DNA from: Mercenaria mercenaria
Lineage: Eukaryota > Mollusca > Bivalvia > Venerida > Veneridae
Assembly (NCBI RefSeq): GCF_021730395.1
Contig: NC_069377.1
Location: 37,774,501 to 37,838,500, forward strand
Direction: 5' to 3'
Length of the DNA: 64,000 nucleotides
In this document: positions 13,046-26,400 of the stretch, one piece after another
How positions within the stretch are numbered: the stretch's first letter is position 1
Layout: the number at the start of each line of letters is the position of its first letter
Program-made: the position numbers and the translations under genes
The notes under the pieces: model-generated
The model's database searches: none
The model's input: the letters and a program-made list of their open reading frames with translations, nothing else
Told to the model about the DNA's origin: nothing

Positions 13046-15030
13046 ACCGCGTCATGTCTTTCTTCGTCTTCCTTTAGCACGCATGGTAAAGTGTACATTC
13101 TATGTATTTATTTAACTGATTACTGTAACGGACAAAAGAATCGGTATATTGTTTGACACCCTGACATATCATTCAATAAGCTCGGCGATGTGACGACTGG
13201 AAAATGTCTCCCCGTTCTTGGACTCAGTTCTGTTATATTTTCAATGGAGAACATTCAGTTATGGTTGTTGCACTTTCATTACTTTTTATGAATTATTTTG
13301 CTTGCTTTCAAAGACATTACAACATGTTCGGTGTATGATGCAAGGGAAATAACAAAGATTTGCGACTTGACAGGATGAAAATATAGGTTCTAATTCTTGT
13401 TATCACTGCAAATCATCGCTATAAACATTTTTCTGTTGATCAGTGGTATCTTTCTGCTCGTTCTTTAATTACATTTCAATTTAACGTATGATTAATTATA
13501 GACAATGTATTACTGCTGAATTGTCACCGTCCCCGAATCACCGTCCTTCAGAAGTATCCGGTATATAAACTTTCATCAGTTTATATGGCAATCATGTGCA
13601 GTCTTTACTTATTGTGACTCGTGTTTACAGTTTGTATGACTCGTGTCATGGCTTGTCTGCAATACGTACTTTCACCAACATACCCTAAAAAAAGGTACGT
13701 TAGCACTGATATGTGGGGCATGCATTGTATCTTTACATAACACATATTTACACGATAATTTTTAGTGTTAATTCTCAATATTCATTCATACATATGCTTT
13801 GGTGTGTGAGTTATCGTATTATATCATTTTTACTATTACATCTGGTTGAAACAATTAAATTAGCGAATTAATATTTTAGAGACAGAAATAAACAATACAG
13901 TATAGATGCACATTTACGTTTATTAGTACTAAACATATACACTGACTGTATGCACGAAAAACACAACAAAAGATAAATCTTAACAAATCAAAAATTAAAT
14001 TGATCACCACTTCCCTTAGTTTGGCTATAAGAAGCAACCCGTGCACTATATCTTCTACTACAGATTCTCTTTGTCCGCGCTTGTTTAATCTAGTCAAATA
14101 ACAACAACAACAACAAGAGTCTAATATGTAAAATAAGTCTGAGTTAAAAAGTCACAAAATGCGTCCTTACAGTTTAAAAAGAAAAAAAAAGAAAAAAATA
14201 TTCTTTCAATGAAACTGTAATATTTTTCGATATAAGTCAAATCAAGGTTTAAGTTTGTACTCAATTATAGAAAAGTTATCAAATATCCCTGATAAATAAT
14301 AAAAAGTAGAATCAAAGTTAATTACTTTACAAATTACATATTAAGATAAGTTTAAAAATCACTTAAAATATGTATGGGTGCTATTATTGATTTGTATTGA
14401 AAACAATAAAGACAATACCTTTAAGTACGATTACAACAACTTTGATGATTGAAAATGAAAAAAAAAAAAAAAAAAAAGAACAACAATAAATAGAAAAGAA
14501 AAAAACAGCAACCCCAAAAATTGTCCTCTTCGAAATATCCGGAAAACGCAAACCTTCGCATGTACATGTACGGTTGTCCTCCATTGTGTCTTATTATGAT
14601 AAACGATATAACGATAATAAATAAAAAATGTCTTTAATGCTACCATATACAATTTTGGCATCGAAAATTTATTTCAAGATTGGGATGACAATAAAAATTT
14701 TAATAATGCGTTGACTAGAACGATAAATGGACTCCAAAGAGACACCCACTGCATCACAAAACCAAACAACATGGATCAAACATTTAATTAAAAACAAAGC
14801 TGAATAATGTAAACGTTTAAAAGACAAAACACTAACAGTCATGTGCTAGTCAGACAGTTTTTTTACTAAAGTTAAACGGACACAAAGACACCACAAAATA
14901 TTAAATTCGTACAATATTTAAAATAACAAATTCAAAACAACATTATTAATAAACATTTACATATAAAACACTAGAATGTGTAAAAAGAGTCTGTTCTGTT
15001 TTTTCCAAATATGTTTTGTTTTCGCTCTGA
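13046..15030. other. Intergenic DNA downstream of the receptor
   Basis: No exons are recognised. A short CAA microsatellite (14100-14116) and an A run (14460-14478) occur. The receptor 3' untranslated region must lie in the upper part. Confidence 0.5.
14668..14673 (-). promoter_or_regulatory. Candidate polyadenylation signal of the receptor gene
   Basis: An AATAAA hexamer on the minus strand lies about 360 bp downstream of the receptor stop codon. It is the first canonical hexamer I see after the stop, but this AT-rich DNA makes chance matches likely. An ATTAAA variant also exists near 14785. Confidence 0.3.
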
Positions 15031-15183
15031 CTAGTTAGGGTATTCGATTGTCCCTACATTCTGCTTATTGTAACGCTTTAGCATCCATCCTAACAATTTA
15101 CCAAAATCGCCAATATTCATTCTTTTCTCTTTTTCATTTTTTACTTCACGTGGTAAACATTTCATGACGAGTTTAGAAATTGT
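15031..15183 (-). CDS. Receptor visible exon 27: last coding exon, kinase-like tail, part 2
   Basis: Fifty codons and a TAG stop, phase 0 in, acceptor CTTATTTACAG. It reads [20 protein letters not shown], then [14 protein letters not shown] and ends VGTIEYPN. The D-F-G-K-L-L-x-W-M-L segment resembles the kinase C-lobe helix F (D-x-x-S-F-G-x-x-L-x-E-M-L), not the magnesium-binding DFG loop. The final Y-P-N is a free C terminus. Confidence 0.85.
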   Translation of the reverse strand, partial: TISKLVMKCLPREVKNEKEKRMNIGDFGKLLGWMLKRYNKQNVGTIEYPN

Positions 15184-18100
15184 CTGTAAATAAGAACATA
15201 ACTTCATTTATTTTCAACAGACACAAATGAAAAATAAAATAATGATAATCATGGTATCAAACATGTTAACTGATTTCTTTTCATGATGTTAGTAAGATGT
15301 AGGAGAAGAAAGTGTGATTTTCATCACTGAAAGATTCCTATGATTTATAACTGTATGAGATTCGGTGAAAATTTGCCTTTTTAATATTGTAAAAAATAGC
15401 AATGTTTACTAAATTCCATCTGGGGTAGGCAGTTGAATAATTGTATGCTGTAAGAAACTCAACAGCGCAATGTAACAGATAATTCTAAGAACGTGTGCAT
15501 TAAACATTCGTATAATATTTATTGTGAGGTCAAAACCAATAATTACGAAACTGTCGTTTTTCATTTGATACGAGTAAAAATAAAAATCAAAACAAAACTA
15601 GAGACTGTTTTTCACGAAACATATATGTCTCCCACTAGTTAACTCGCATACATTGTAAAAGACCACAAATCAAGGCCTGAAACTCACGTGAAAATCAATG
15701 AAACATAAAGTTTAGAGATATACACAATAAGGCTTGACACTATCCATTCCTGTAAAGTCTGGTTTAATTCCAAACAATGGTAAAGGAAAAGTCACACAGA
15801 CATCCTAGAATTTGACAAATAAACTCTGCTGAAAATCATAAAACTGGAATATCTCGATAATATGCACAGCAACGCGTCACGCTGGTCACTTATGAGGGTT
15901 TGTTGAAATTCAGCAATTGTATACGCATGTAATGTAAACACTTTAAAATACGACAAACCAAGGACCATAACTTCGCAGAAAAACACTGAAAGTGAGCACT
16001 CGTCATGCCGATGATATGCACAACCAGACTTGCCCCTGATAACTCATGTAAAGTTTGTGGAAATCCGCCCAATATAAGGCTAAATCTTTAAATCTGACAA
16101 ATAAAGGACAATAACTCAAATGAAAATCCACGAATCGTAACATGCTGAAGATATACACAAATAGGCTTGCTACTGTTCATCACGATAAGTAGTAATTAGT
16201 ATGGTTTGGTGGAAATCTGCCGAATAATATAAGGAAAGTTACCAAAAAATTTAATTTGCCGAATAAAGGGCCGTAATTCCACTGGATATCAATGAACCGG
16301 AACATGTCAACTTTACTTTGCAATAATTAGGCTTGGTATAAATCCGTCTAGTGGTGTCCGGACAAACTTTTGGACTGACAAACAGACGGACAACACAAAG
16401 TAAATATGTCTCCGCACAACTCCATCGCTTGAGGTATAAATATTAAAGCCAAACTTTGATACATAGATATTTCTGTTGTAAACAAGTTTTTGACTCCCAC
16501 CTTGTTTGTGTCGGGTTTCACCATGACGTGGTCAGCTCCAAAGCGGCCTACCGTCAGGCCCGTATCATGTATTTTGTCCAGGATAAACGCTACACGTGCT
16601 GTCACAATAACCAAGTTCATCATTGGAATAGTGCGTGCTGATGTGAAGTATTCCTTGAGGGACAGATATTTCTTGTCTTGGTGCGACACGAGACATCCCA
16701 TTTTATTAACCTTGCGGACGTTTTGTAGATGTTCTGCAACTGTTTCAGAACGGAATTAACAGCTTACGCTAGATATACTAAGTTTACATAATAAAACTAC
16801 TCGACAAAAATACATTCAATGCGATAGATGACTTGTACAGATATATATGAGCCGTGCCATGAGAAAACCAACATAATGGTTTTGCGACCAGCATGGATCC
16901 AGACCAGCCTGCGCATCCGCGCAGTCTGGTCAGGATCCATGCTGTTCGCTAACGGTTTCTCTAATTACTATAGACTTTGAAAGCGAACAGCATGGATCCT
17001 GACCAGACTGTGCGGATGCGCAGGCTGGTCTGGATCCATGCTGGTCGCAAAGCCACTATGTTGGTTTTCTCATGGCGTGGCTCATATATAGATTGCAAGA
17101 TACTATCTTGCGTTCTTCAGAAGATCATATGTAATTATCTAATGACTTTGGATCCTCACACTAGAGGAATTTCACTTTCAAAGGTACATTCCATCATATC
17201 ACCGAGATATTAGAAATAGGTTTATCTGAATATACATGTATTTATGAAAATACTGGAAAAGCTAACTATTAGAAAAGATCGCATAGCGACGAAAATATGA
17301 ATCAGATTTTAATCCAAATTTTAAAGATCAGCGAAGAATATAAATTATCAGCAAAGACGAACATATTTTTACCTAATTCATGTACCATAGATAATTTCTT
17401 TCTCTTGAACAAATGGTCCTGCGGAAGTACAGTAAGTCTATTTCGTTTTGGTTTATCAGTTAGGATGGCAAATAGATAACTTATATTTATTAGCAAAATA
17501 ATAACCTTAATTATTAGGATTACCTTTTCTCATTCAAAACTATATATGGTCAGAACATAGTAATTGAATAACAAATGTACTATACAATACAAACCTTGTT
17601 TTCCCGTTGAAACTCGAGTGGTTTGACACCTAAGGACTTTTAGAATCTGTAATAATACATAAAAAATATGGCAATGTGGTCAAAACTTGAAATACAGAAA
17701 TACTGTCGCGATTGAAAACACCCAACGAAAAACAACACTAGGTAATTGTTGTGAATAAATGGTAGGGTCGAACTTGTTTATACACATTTTAAATTACTTT
17801 CTAGCAAATATCCTTTCAATGTTGCATTGATACGACTGTTTACAGAAATAAGAGAACACATTTAGCCTGACACTGACGGTCATGCCTTTCTATTTACGGT
17901 GAAAGCTATTATTATAATTGTAAGGAACATGAATAGTATGTGGACTGAAACAAGAAATAAACAAATTCCGTCCAGTAACTAACCGAAAAGATACTGCGGT
18001 GTTTTTTTAGATTTTAACTGCAGCTACAGCAATTTTAAATGTACTGCAAGATATCATATGACACGCTGTTCTTGGAGCAGTGGATGCAGAATACTTGTAT

Positions 18101-20421
18101 ATTTTAGTGGGATTTTCGTTTTATAGTTAATATAATAAGTTGTAACTGATAACCTTAAGAGAATTACATGCTATACTTAAAGGTCGATATGTATGTTTGT
18201 AAACGACGTCATTTGAACTAAGTTTGAATGGGCATTTATTTACCCAATGCAGCTCTATCTGAAACAGATGTTCTAGTTAATGCATACTACTGTAGATTTG
18301 AATCATATCTTATACAACTATATCGTATCTAAAACAGTAAATAGAAAGTGTTCTTACCCTGCGACCCAACCGAGAGTTACTGAATGTCGAGTACGAATAT
18401 AAGATTGGATTCAAAGCTGACTTCAGGGGCATAACAAAAGCAGCAACCCATGTGTATGCATCATCACTAACGGTTCCCCCATACAATGCAATTGCTCCTT
18501 AAACCCATATAAATTATATACATTATGATATATCAAATTAATGTTATACTACAACGTCATGCAATTTGTCATGTATATGAAAACGTAAGTACAGTTTAGT
18601 TAGGCAATTGATTCAACAAACTTTCATCGTATGCTACGAAAATTCAAAAGCATTTAACAACAAGATTACCATAAATACTTCTACTGTATCTGAGGACATC
18701 TAACAAATTCCAGTTAGAGAAATGTTTTTCTTGATCTGATAAATGACGATTGATGTTAACAATTTACTGTCTCAATGTCCACATGGAAATTTTCAATAAT
18801 ATTAAACAGTAAATATGTCCGCTCTATACACTTTTTTAAATTAAGTTATAATATAGTACAACTTACCAAAAACACAAACTGGAAACCATGCCAGGAAATC
18901 AACCATTACAATTGCCAACAGCCTTCGAGAAACTTGGAATTGAACTCGGCGATCTGGACTTTCGAGCATAATTTTGGTTCTGCTGATGGTTACGTAAATA
19001 AAACTTTGACCAATGGCGATACAAACAAAGCAAAAAAAGTTGAAGACAATCAACACACCCGTCGAATAACGCCAGCCGGACAAACGTTCGGTTGTCAATG
19101 GCAAAGTAAGGCAAACAGCTGATGTAGAATAGAACGACTCTCCAAAATAATGTTTCATTTGCTCCAAAGGGAGGATAGGTATTACTGCAAATATAATGGC
19201 TGTGATCCAAACAACGGCACACAAAACCAGGACATATGACGCTGTGAAACCTGACAGAAATTTGGTCGATTTGAAACGATCCAATGTGATCAGAGTGAGT
19301 ATGAGCACAGAACTTTCCATTGAAACTATGGCAAACCCGCCAGCAAGTGAACAATACGTGCTATTTCGCCATGAAACATCATTCCAAATATAACGCCCTC
19401 TATAGGTTTCGTCAGCAATTGATACAATTAACAAATAAATACCCATAAGCATGTCTGCCACCGACAAGTTTGTGACCAAAATGCCATAACCACACTTACA
19501 CGTGTCACGTTCTGACAGAAAGCGAAATACAAATGATAGAATATTTCCGAAAAAGGCGAATATAGCTACAGACCAAATAAACACACGCAACACTTCATTA
19601 CGCATTAGATCTGAACAAGAAGAGAATTCATTAGGTGATGGGAAACAATTATCTATGTCTAAACTTGTTGGCTTTATGCAACAAAACATATAAGAATCGG
19701 TGTACAAGAAGGACAGTGTGTTTAAACCGGCAAATGAATCTTTTCCGAATACTGAAATTGCGTTTTGTTGCATATCCAGTATTTGTAGGTTTTGTAAACT
19801 TTTGAAAGCATTACCATCGACTGTATTGATTTGATTATAAGAAATATTTAGGACCTGAAGTTTCGACATTCCTTGAAATGTATTTTCAGCAACTTTTCTC
19901 AAAGATAAACCGCTTAAATCCAAAATCGTCATATCTTTAAAAAAACGGAATGAATTAACTTCTATATCTGAGAGAAGTTTGTTCCCTTCTAGTTTTATTT
20001 CTTTTAGATTTTCTAACCCATTGAATGACTGTTTTGAGATTTTCACAAGTTTGTTAAAACTTAAATCCAGCTTATGCAAATTTTTAAGATTCCAAAATGA
20101 TAAATCTGGTATCAATGAAATTTCACAATATGCCAAACTTAGTTCGAACAAGTAATCAAGTCCCTCAAAAAAAGATTTATCATTCTTCAAAAACACTCGG
20201 TTATTATTTAAATTCAGCTTTCTTGTGTCTTTTGAAACATATGTAAGGCTTCTGAGATCCCGTTTCCTCATGCTGCAATCCGTATCACCCGCAATACAAG
20301 TGCAGAAGGAGGGGCACGTAGCGTTACAGTGTGTTTCGTCGTCGCCTGAAGAGCAGTCGTTATAGCCATTGCATACCTAAGAAAGCAAATCAGTCCTTTT
20401 CATAATGTAATGGTAAATAGA

Positions 20422-20460
<39 letters not shown>

Positions 20461-23400
20461 TATGTAATGTAATCATTTTATATCTGTAAATTTGGCCTGA
20501 CACAACTTACTCATTATGAAGATTTGACAATAAAGTATTATTTATCTTATAATAACTAATAATTAATAATTAAATCTAAACGACGATAGAACAGATGAAC
20601 ACTAAAACAATTTTACCTGAGTCAGGGGTATACATGTTTTCGAATTTCTGCATCTGAACTGGTTTGGACATTTCCAAGTATCTATAAAATTTTGATATAA
20701 ATTTGTTGCAATGTTAAAAGTTAATAAGTACATTGTTTCTTGATATCAGATTAAAATCAGATTAAAATAAAAAATATTTTCTGGGCATAGAATTGTACAC
20801 ATGCAATACTGTCTTCATTACATTAAAGATTTGTTTTATTCTAAGCAAGAGGGCTATAACCCTATGCCGCTCTCCAGAGATTCACAGCTTAAACATGTAC
20901 AAAAAACATCTCTGCAACATCGGCAAATTCGGGGTTTGGGGTTCGGGGAGCAATACTGGAAAAACTAGACCCTTCACAACATTTGACAAATTTGACACAA
21001 GTCATTAAAACACAGAAATAAATATCTTCCTGTCCATTACATGTTCTACCGTCAAAAAGTTATTCCCCTTTAAACTGAATGCCATTTATAAAGAAATAAA
21101 TATAAACAATCGCTGACAACTACTTTCCATCTAGTTATGTGAAATTTCAGAACTGGGACCTTATTGTAAATGCATCAATACGAAGATGGGTAACAGTTCT
21201 TTGGAAATAGTTTTTAAAGCGTTGAACTGTCCGAAAGTGTGGCCTCTTTATGCAGAACTTTTCTCGAAATTCAATGTATTTATCAATAAATTAACAATTG
21301 AATTGTAGAGTAATATACATGTCATAGATGCTGTTCAATTTTCATGCAAAACAATCCTTTTATGATTTGGTGTTGATTGATTTTTCTTTTGAAAATATTA
21401 AGCTAGTCGTGAAACAATTATAGTAGAGATATTTCTGTGAAATGAGTTCGAAATCGAACCAGAGGTATAGAAGGAGACCTCGTTTAAAGATCTTTCTATT
21501 TTCGCTCTTGCTGCTATGTTTGTGACGAATCCGAATAATATAAATAAACTTATTGCAGGGTTATCCAGGAAAAACTTCTATGGAATTATTTAAAACAAAG
21601 ACAAGATATTAGCTACTAGTACCAGTTTTTACGTCACTGGTATTACGCGACAGGAATCGCACCCATGACCTCTCGCACTTGAAGCGGGCGCTCTACTACT
21701 AGGCTTCCGCGGCATTCAGCTGTTGTTAGAAGACATTTTTATCTTATTTTATTTTGCAACATAGCGGTACGGTAGTTCAAACGGGAGATATGCTTAGAAG
21801 GAAATACTGACATAGATAGACAGACGACAGACGATGAATGGTCACAATAACGCTGACTGAACTCTTTGCGCCCCGAAGAGATAAGGAGTTGGGTTAAATT
21901 TGAATATCTGAAGCAATAATGAAATGAGATAAACGTACGAAGGTAAAATATAAGCAGATTTTGTTTAAATGGCGTACTTGTATGACAATCTTACCGCAGA
22001 ATGATTCGTCTTCACCAAACATGCAGTCCATACGCTCATCGCAGACGGACTTTATCGGTATACAAAAGCTGTTAGGACATTTCACAAAGCCGTATGGACA
22101 TTTAAACGATTCTAAAATGCATATACATAAAAGTTAATCAGAATACGATACATGCTGCAATGACGAGCAAAGATCTACTGAAAGTTATACTGCCAAAGAG
22201 TTGTTTAGTGTATGATACGTTTTTTAAACTGGATCTTTGCCTTTTATGTTTCCTGTTGTTCTGCTAAGTTCAGTAGATATGATAGCTCGGTGCCCTTATA
22301 CATTTAGCTCTAAGCACATTGGTGTACCAATACCTTAGATTAACTCTTTTTTTGTATGTTTCAGTTTGTGTAATCTTGTGTTAGAGCCTTTCTCAACGGG
22401 GAGTTATTCTATTTACACAATCTTGTCTAACTAGTTGAAATGGGGGTAATTGCATACCATAAACGCGTTTAAACCCTAGCCTCCTTTATAGAGATTACTT
22501 TATATAGGTTTCTGACCGTTCAAACTTGCTTTTTGAACGTTTTTTATTATATGTTATGTATATTGTCTTGAGTGTTGGTGGTGTTATTTATCCATTCCCC
22601 ACCCGCCACTGGCCACAACTGTTAAGCCTTTCTTCTTTTCACTATTAATGACGTTCGATACCAAGCATCTAAATGTTGGAGCTCTTAAGTAGTATTTTGT
22701 CACCGTCCTACTTGTCTGTTTTGCTTTGTCTATGTATATCTATGTGTGTACGTCCGCGTGTGTGCGTGTGTGCGTGCGTGCATGCATGTGTATGTATAAG
22801 CGCGTCCCAAATAAGATACCCCTTTCTCTTACAAATCCCCATTTTCGGCTTTACAAAGCTGTCTATGCCAACTTTTACCTTTTTATAGAACCAATAAAAC
22901 CTTGTAAAATTACAATTCTGCAACCAATAGAAACAGCGGGACTGGCCAGAAATTAATACATGCGTACTTTATTTGCCTGAAATTACAAAAAGTTTCGTTA
23001 CATTTGAACCAAGTATGGTAGATACCGTCACTAATGACATTTATCGGAGAAGCACAAAATATTACTTCGGACTACGTAATACTGGATTCTTACTTGAATG
23101 ATGATTGGTTTCTGGAACTCCAAATTCGCGAAACTATTTATGCATAGTGCAATTGGCAATCATGGTGATCTCGGCTTTTCTTCGTAAACTCTGTAATATA
23201 CTCACGGTTTGATTTCCAACGCTTGATAAAACTAATAGTGCAAGTGTTTGATATGGCTTTGAATCACCAAACGCCGTCTATTTGGTGGTATATGTACGGA
23301 AAAGTCTCAAAAATGCTGTATTTAATATCTAACAATGCACATCAATATTCGAACTGTTTCGTAAAGCGTCAAAATTTTGTTAAGAAGTAATGCATTGCTT

Positions 23401-26400
23401 AAGTAAATAACGCGCAGGACTTCTATCCAACATTTACAGCATATTAAATCCCTACCAACGCCGAATGTGTTTTTGTTAAGGATATTTCCTGTTATTGTTT
23501 GTTTGTTTGTTTTGGGTTTAACGCCGTTTTTTAATAGTATTTCAGTTATCTAACAGCGGGCAGTTAACCTAACCGGTGTTCCTGGATTCTGTACCAGTAC
23601 AAACCTGTTCTCCGCAACTAACTGTCAACTTCCCCACATGAATCAGAGATGTAGGACACAATTTCTTTTATCGAATCGTCTCAAAGAACATACGCCCCGC
23701 CTGCCCGGGGATCGAACTCGCGACCCCGAGATCCGTAGATCTGCGGTCTCCCTACTGAGCTAAGCAGGCGGATATTTCTTTAATAGATACAACCCGTCTG
23801 CTATATCTTTTCACTTCAATTTCTATTTATTTCTAATTGTGGCGGACCTATTTTGCTATGTTTGTCTCTGTCCGTGTTTGCTTTGCTCTGTACTACCAGG
23901 ACATCTATCCTCACATTGAAATTATGTTGTTTTTGAACTCACAGTACAAATACAATCAGGTTTAGGGGAGGAGCGAATGTTTGAAAACAAGTTTGGATTT
24001 TTGTCTACAGACTTTGCAATTAAACACCTATTACAAACAATCAATCTTGTTGTCTATGCCAGCTTCAACCAACAGCTGATATTGACTTTTCTCATTTGTC
24101 GGAAATTACCAGAGAAGCAGACGTATTGCATGCGGTTTAATTTGTACACTGGTACATGTTATGATTATACAAAACCGAGAATACTCCGTAAAACATTTTT
24201 CTGGGAAATATGATGACTTATATGTAATGTACAAAAATAAGACAAAAAATAACATGTGTCTCAGCTGCTTCGTCAAAACAAAATGCATAACATTTGGAAC
24301 AATCATTACTGAGATAAGAGGGCAATTGTATTAAAACACTGCAAATTATGAATATGCAGGGATCTACTGAAACAGGATACATGGAATGTCAGTTTTATAT
24401 CTAGCGGCCATGAAAAGTTTAAGGTGGACAAAAAGAGTAGATTATCCTGTTTGATCAGTTTTTCTGTAACGAGGGTTTCCTTGATGTCTCTTTAAGTAAA
24501 AATCACTGCCTTAAACTATACAATTTAATGTGTTTTAATAGGAACTTAAAATTTTGAAATATCTTGAACATTTTTAATTTGTTGTACATTATGGATTGCG
24601 TAGGGTTTTAAAAATGTTCGAAGAAATATTATTTTCGATTTTGTTTCACAGGTCAGAATTTTAACAAATGAAAAGATACCTTTTGACCTTGAAATTTACG
24701 TTACTTACAGGATTAAAGTTAACAAAATACCTCTGAAATGATTCATAAATAAAATCTGATACAGATAAAGACGTTAATCACGGAATATCCTGCTACAGAT
24801 CTGATTGATCGAACAGCAGACATTGTTGTTCCTTCCACAATAGGTGTAAACGTAATATTATAGTCTTAGCCGTCAACATTTGAAATGACGATGAAAGAAT
24901 GTGATATTTAATCCCAAATGTTGTGATCAACTGTTTTGTAAATACATGATTAAGTTTCAGAATTTACGAGAGTGTAATCTTTTCTGATTTCTTTTAAAAT
25001 GAGTCTTTACAACTGGTTAACATTGAATTATGCCCGAAAAAAAGAACAACACGTTTATGATGGTATACTACTATTTTTAAAAGATTAACTCATAAAACGA
25101 TAAGCTAAGTTAAACTTTGAAAAAGGCAGACAGAAATACCACAGTTAAGAAGATGTGTGTTATCCCTGCACCCAGTCGCAGATCCGTATCTATCAACATT
25201 ATATATGCAGCGAGTATCAGCAGGAACTACTTTTCCATTGTTGCATTTAATTTTGTCTGAAGACCTTGGCATGGCTGTAGAAACAAAAGAGCAGCTATTC
25301 AAAACAAAACGAACAGGATAAAAAAGAAAATTTCTGATGTATTTTCAATTCCAAGAATGATATTTTAGGTTATCATAATCGTTCATGATTTGCAAGCATG
25401 CCCTTTATCATAAACTATAGTTAACATTTCGATAATAACTAGTTTGAAAGCAGACCTGCATAGAAAAACAAATGAATATATGAAAATATCAATGAATGAG
25501 TAACCTTCCAACTTTTACAATCGATAAAGTATTTGTGGTATTTGCTACTACATGTCAGGTAAATCGGCTGAAACGTATTATTATTTTTTGTATCTCACAT
25601 ATTGTTAGATAGTAATAGATGAGTGAAACAGATATTCGTTTCATTTTCTTAGTAACATTCCCATATCTTAATTCTTTCTTTTTTGCTAAAATGACGCTAA
25701 AAAGAAATACATCGCAAGTGCCGAATACATCTGTTAGAAGTAGACAACACAACCTAGCTAAAGACGGTAGCGTCAGTTTGACTTAGGTCTGGTTTTGAAA
25801 AGTTTGAAATGCGAGGCATGTCAAAGCACTTCTATAGGCGAAACTCTAGTACAGTAAAACTGAATGTATTTCATAATTCCGAAGGACCAGAAAATATAAC
25901 TGAGTCTTAAACATTGTTGGACTAAATGAATTAGGTGCCAATTTAGTGTCAATCCTAATATTCGATGTTGGCAAACTTTGAAATGTGAGTTTGGTCAGAC
26001 TGACCAGAAAAGACAACTGGGTGGACTTGGAACAATTGCGACAAAAGAACGAGGGACCGACATATTATGATACCATAGGACATTTTGTAGACAAATCCGA
26101 AATAATTCTAAAACATTTTTAATAATCATACACGAAGGAATTTAATCAAGTACTTGGTATGACGATAACGATATTATACAAAAAAAGAATTTAAAAAGTT
26201 GATACATATTTAAAGCCAAATAAGTCCATCTTAACACTGATACTCAAATGTATAATATACTCTTTGGCCGGAAGTACCGATACGTGTTACCAGTTTCAAT
26301 CTAACTGCAGACACTTACTTGAGTTACAGACAAGTGGTCCAACAGCCATTCTTAACTGGCCTTGTAAGTTGAAACCTTTTGTTCTCATAACTCTGACGGG

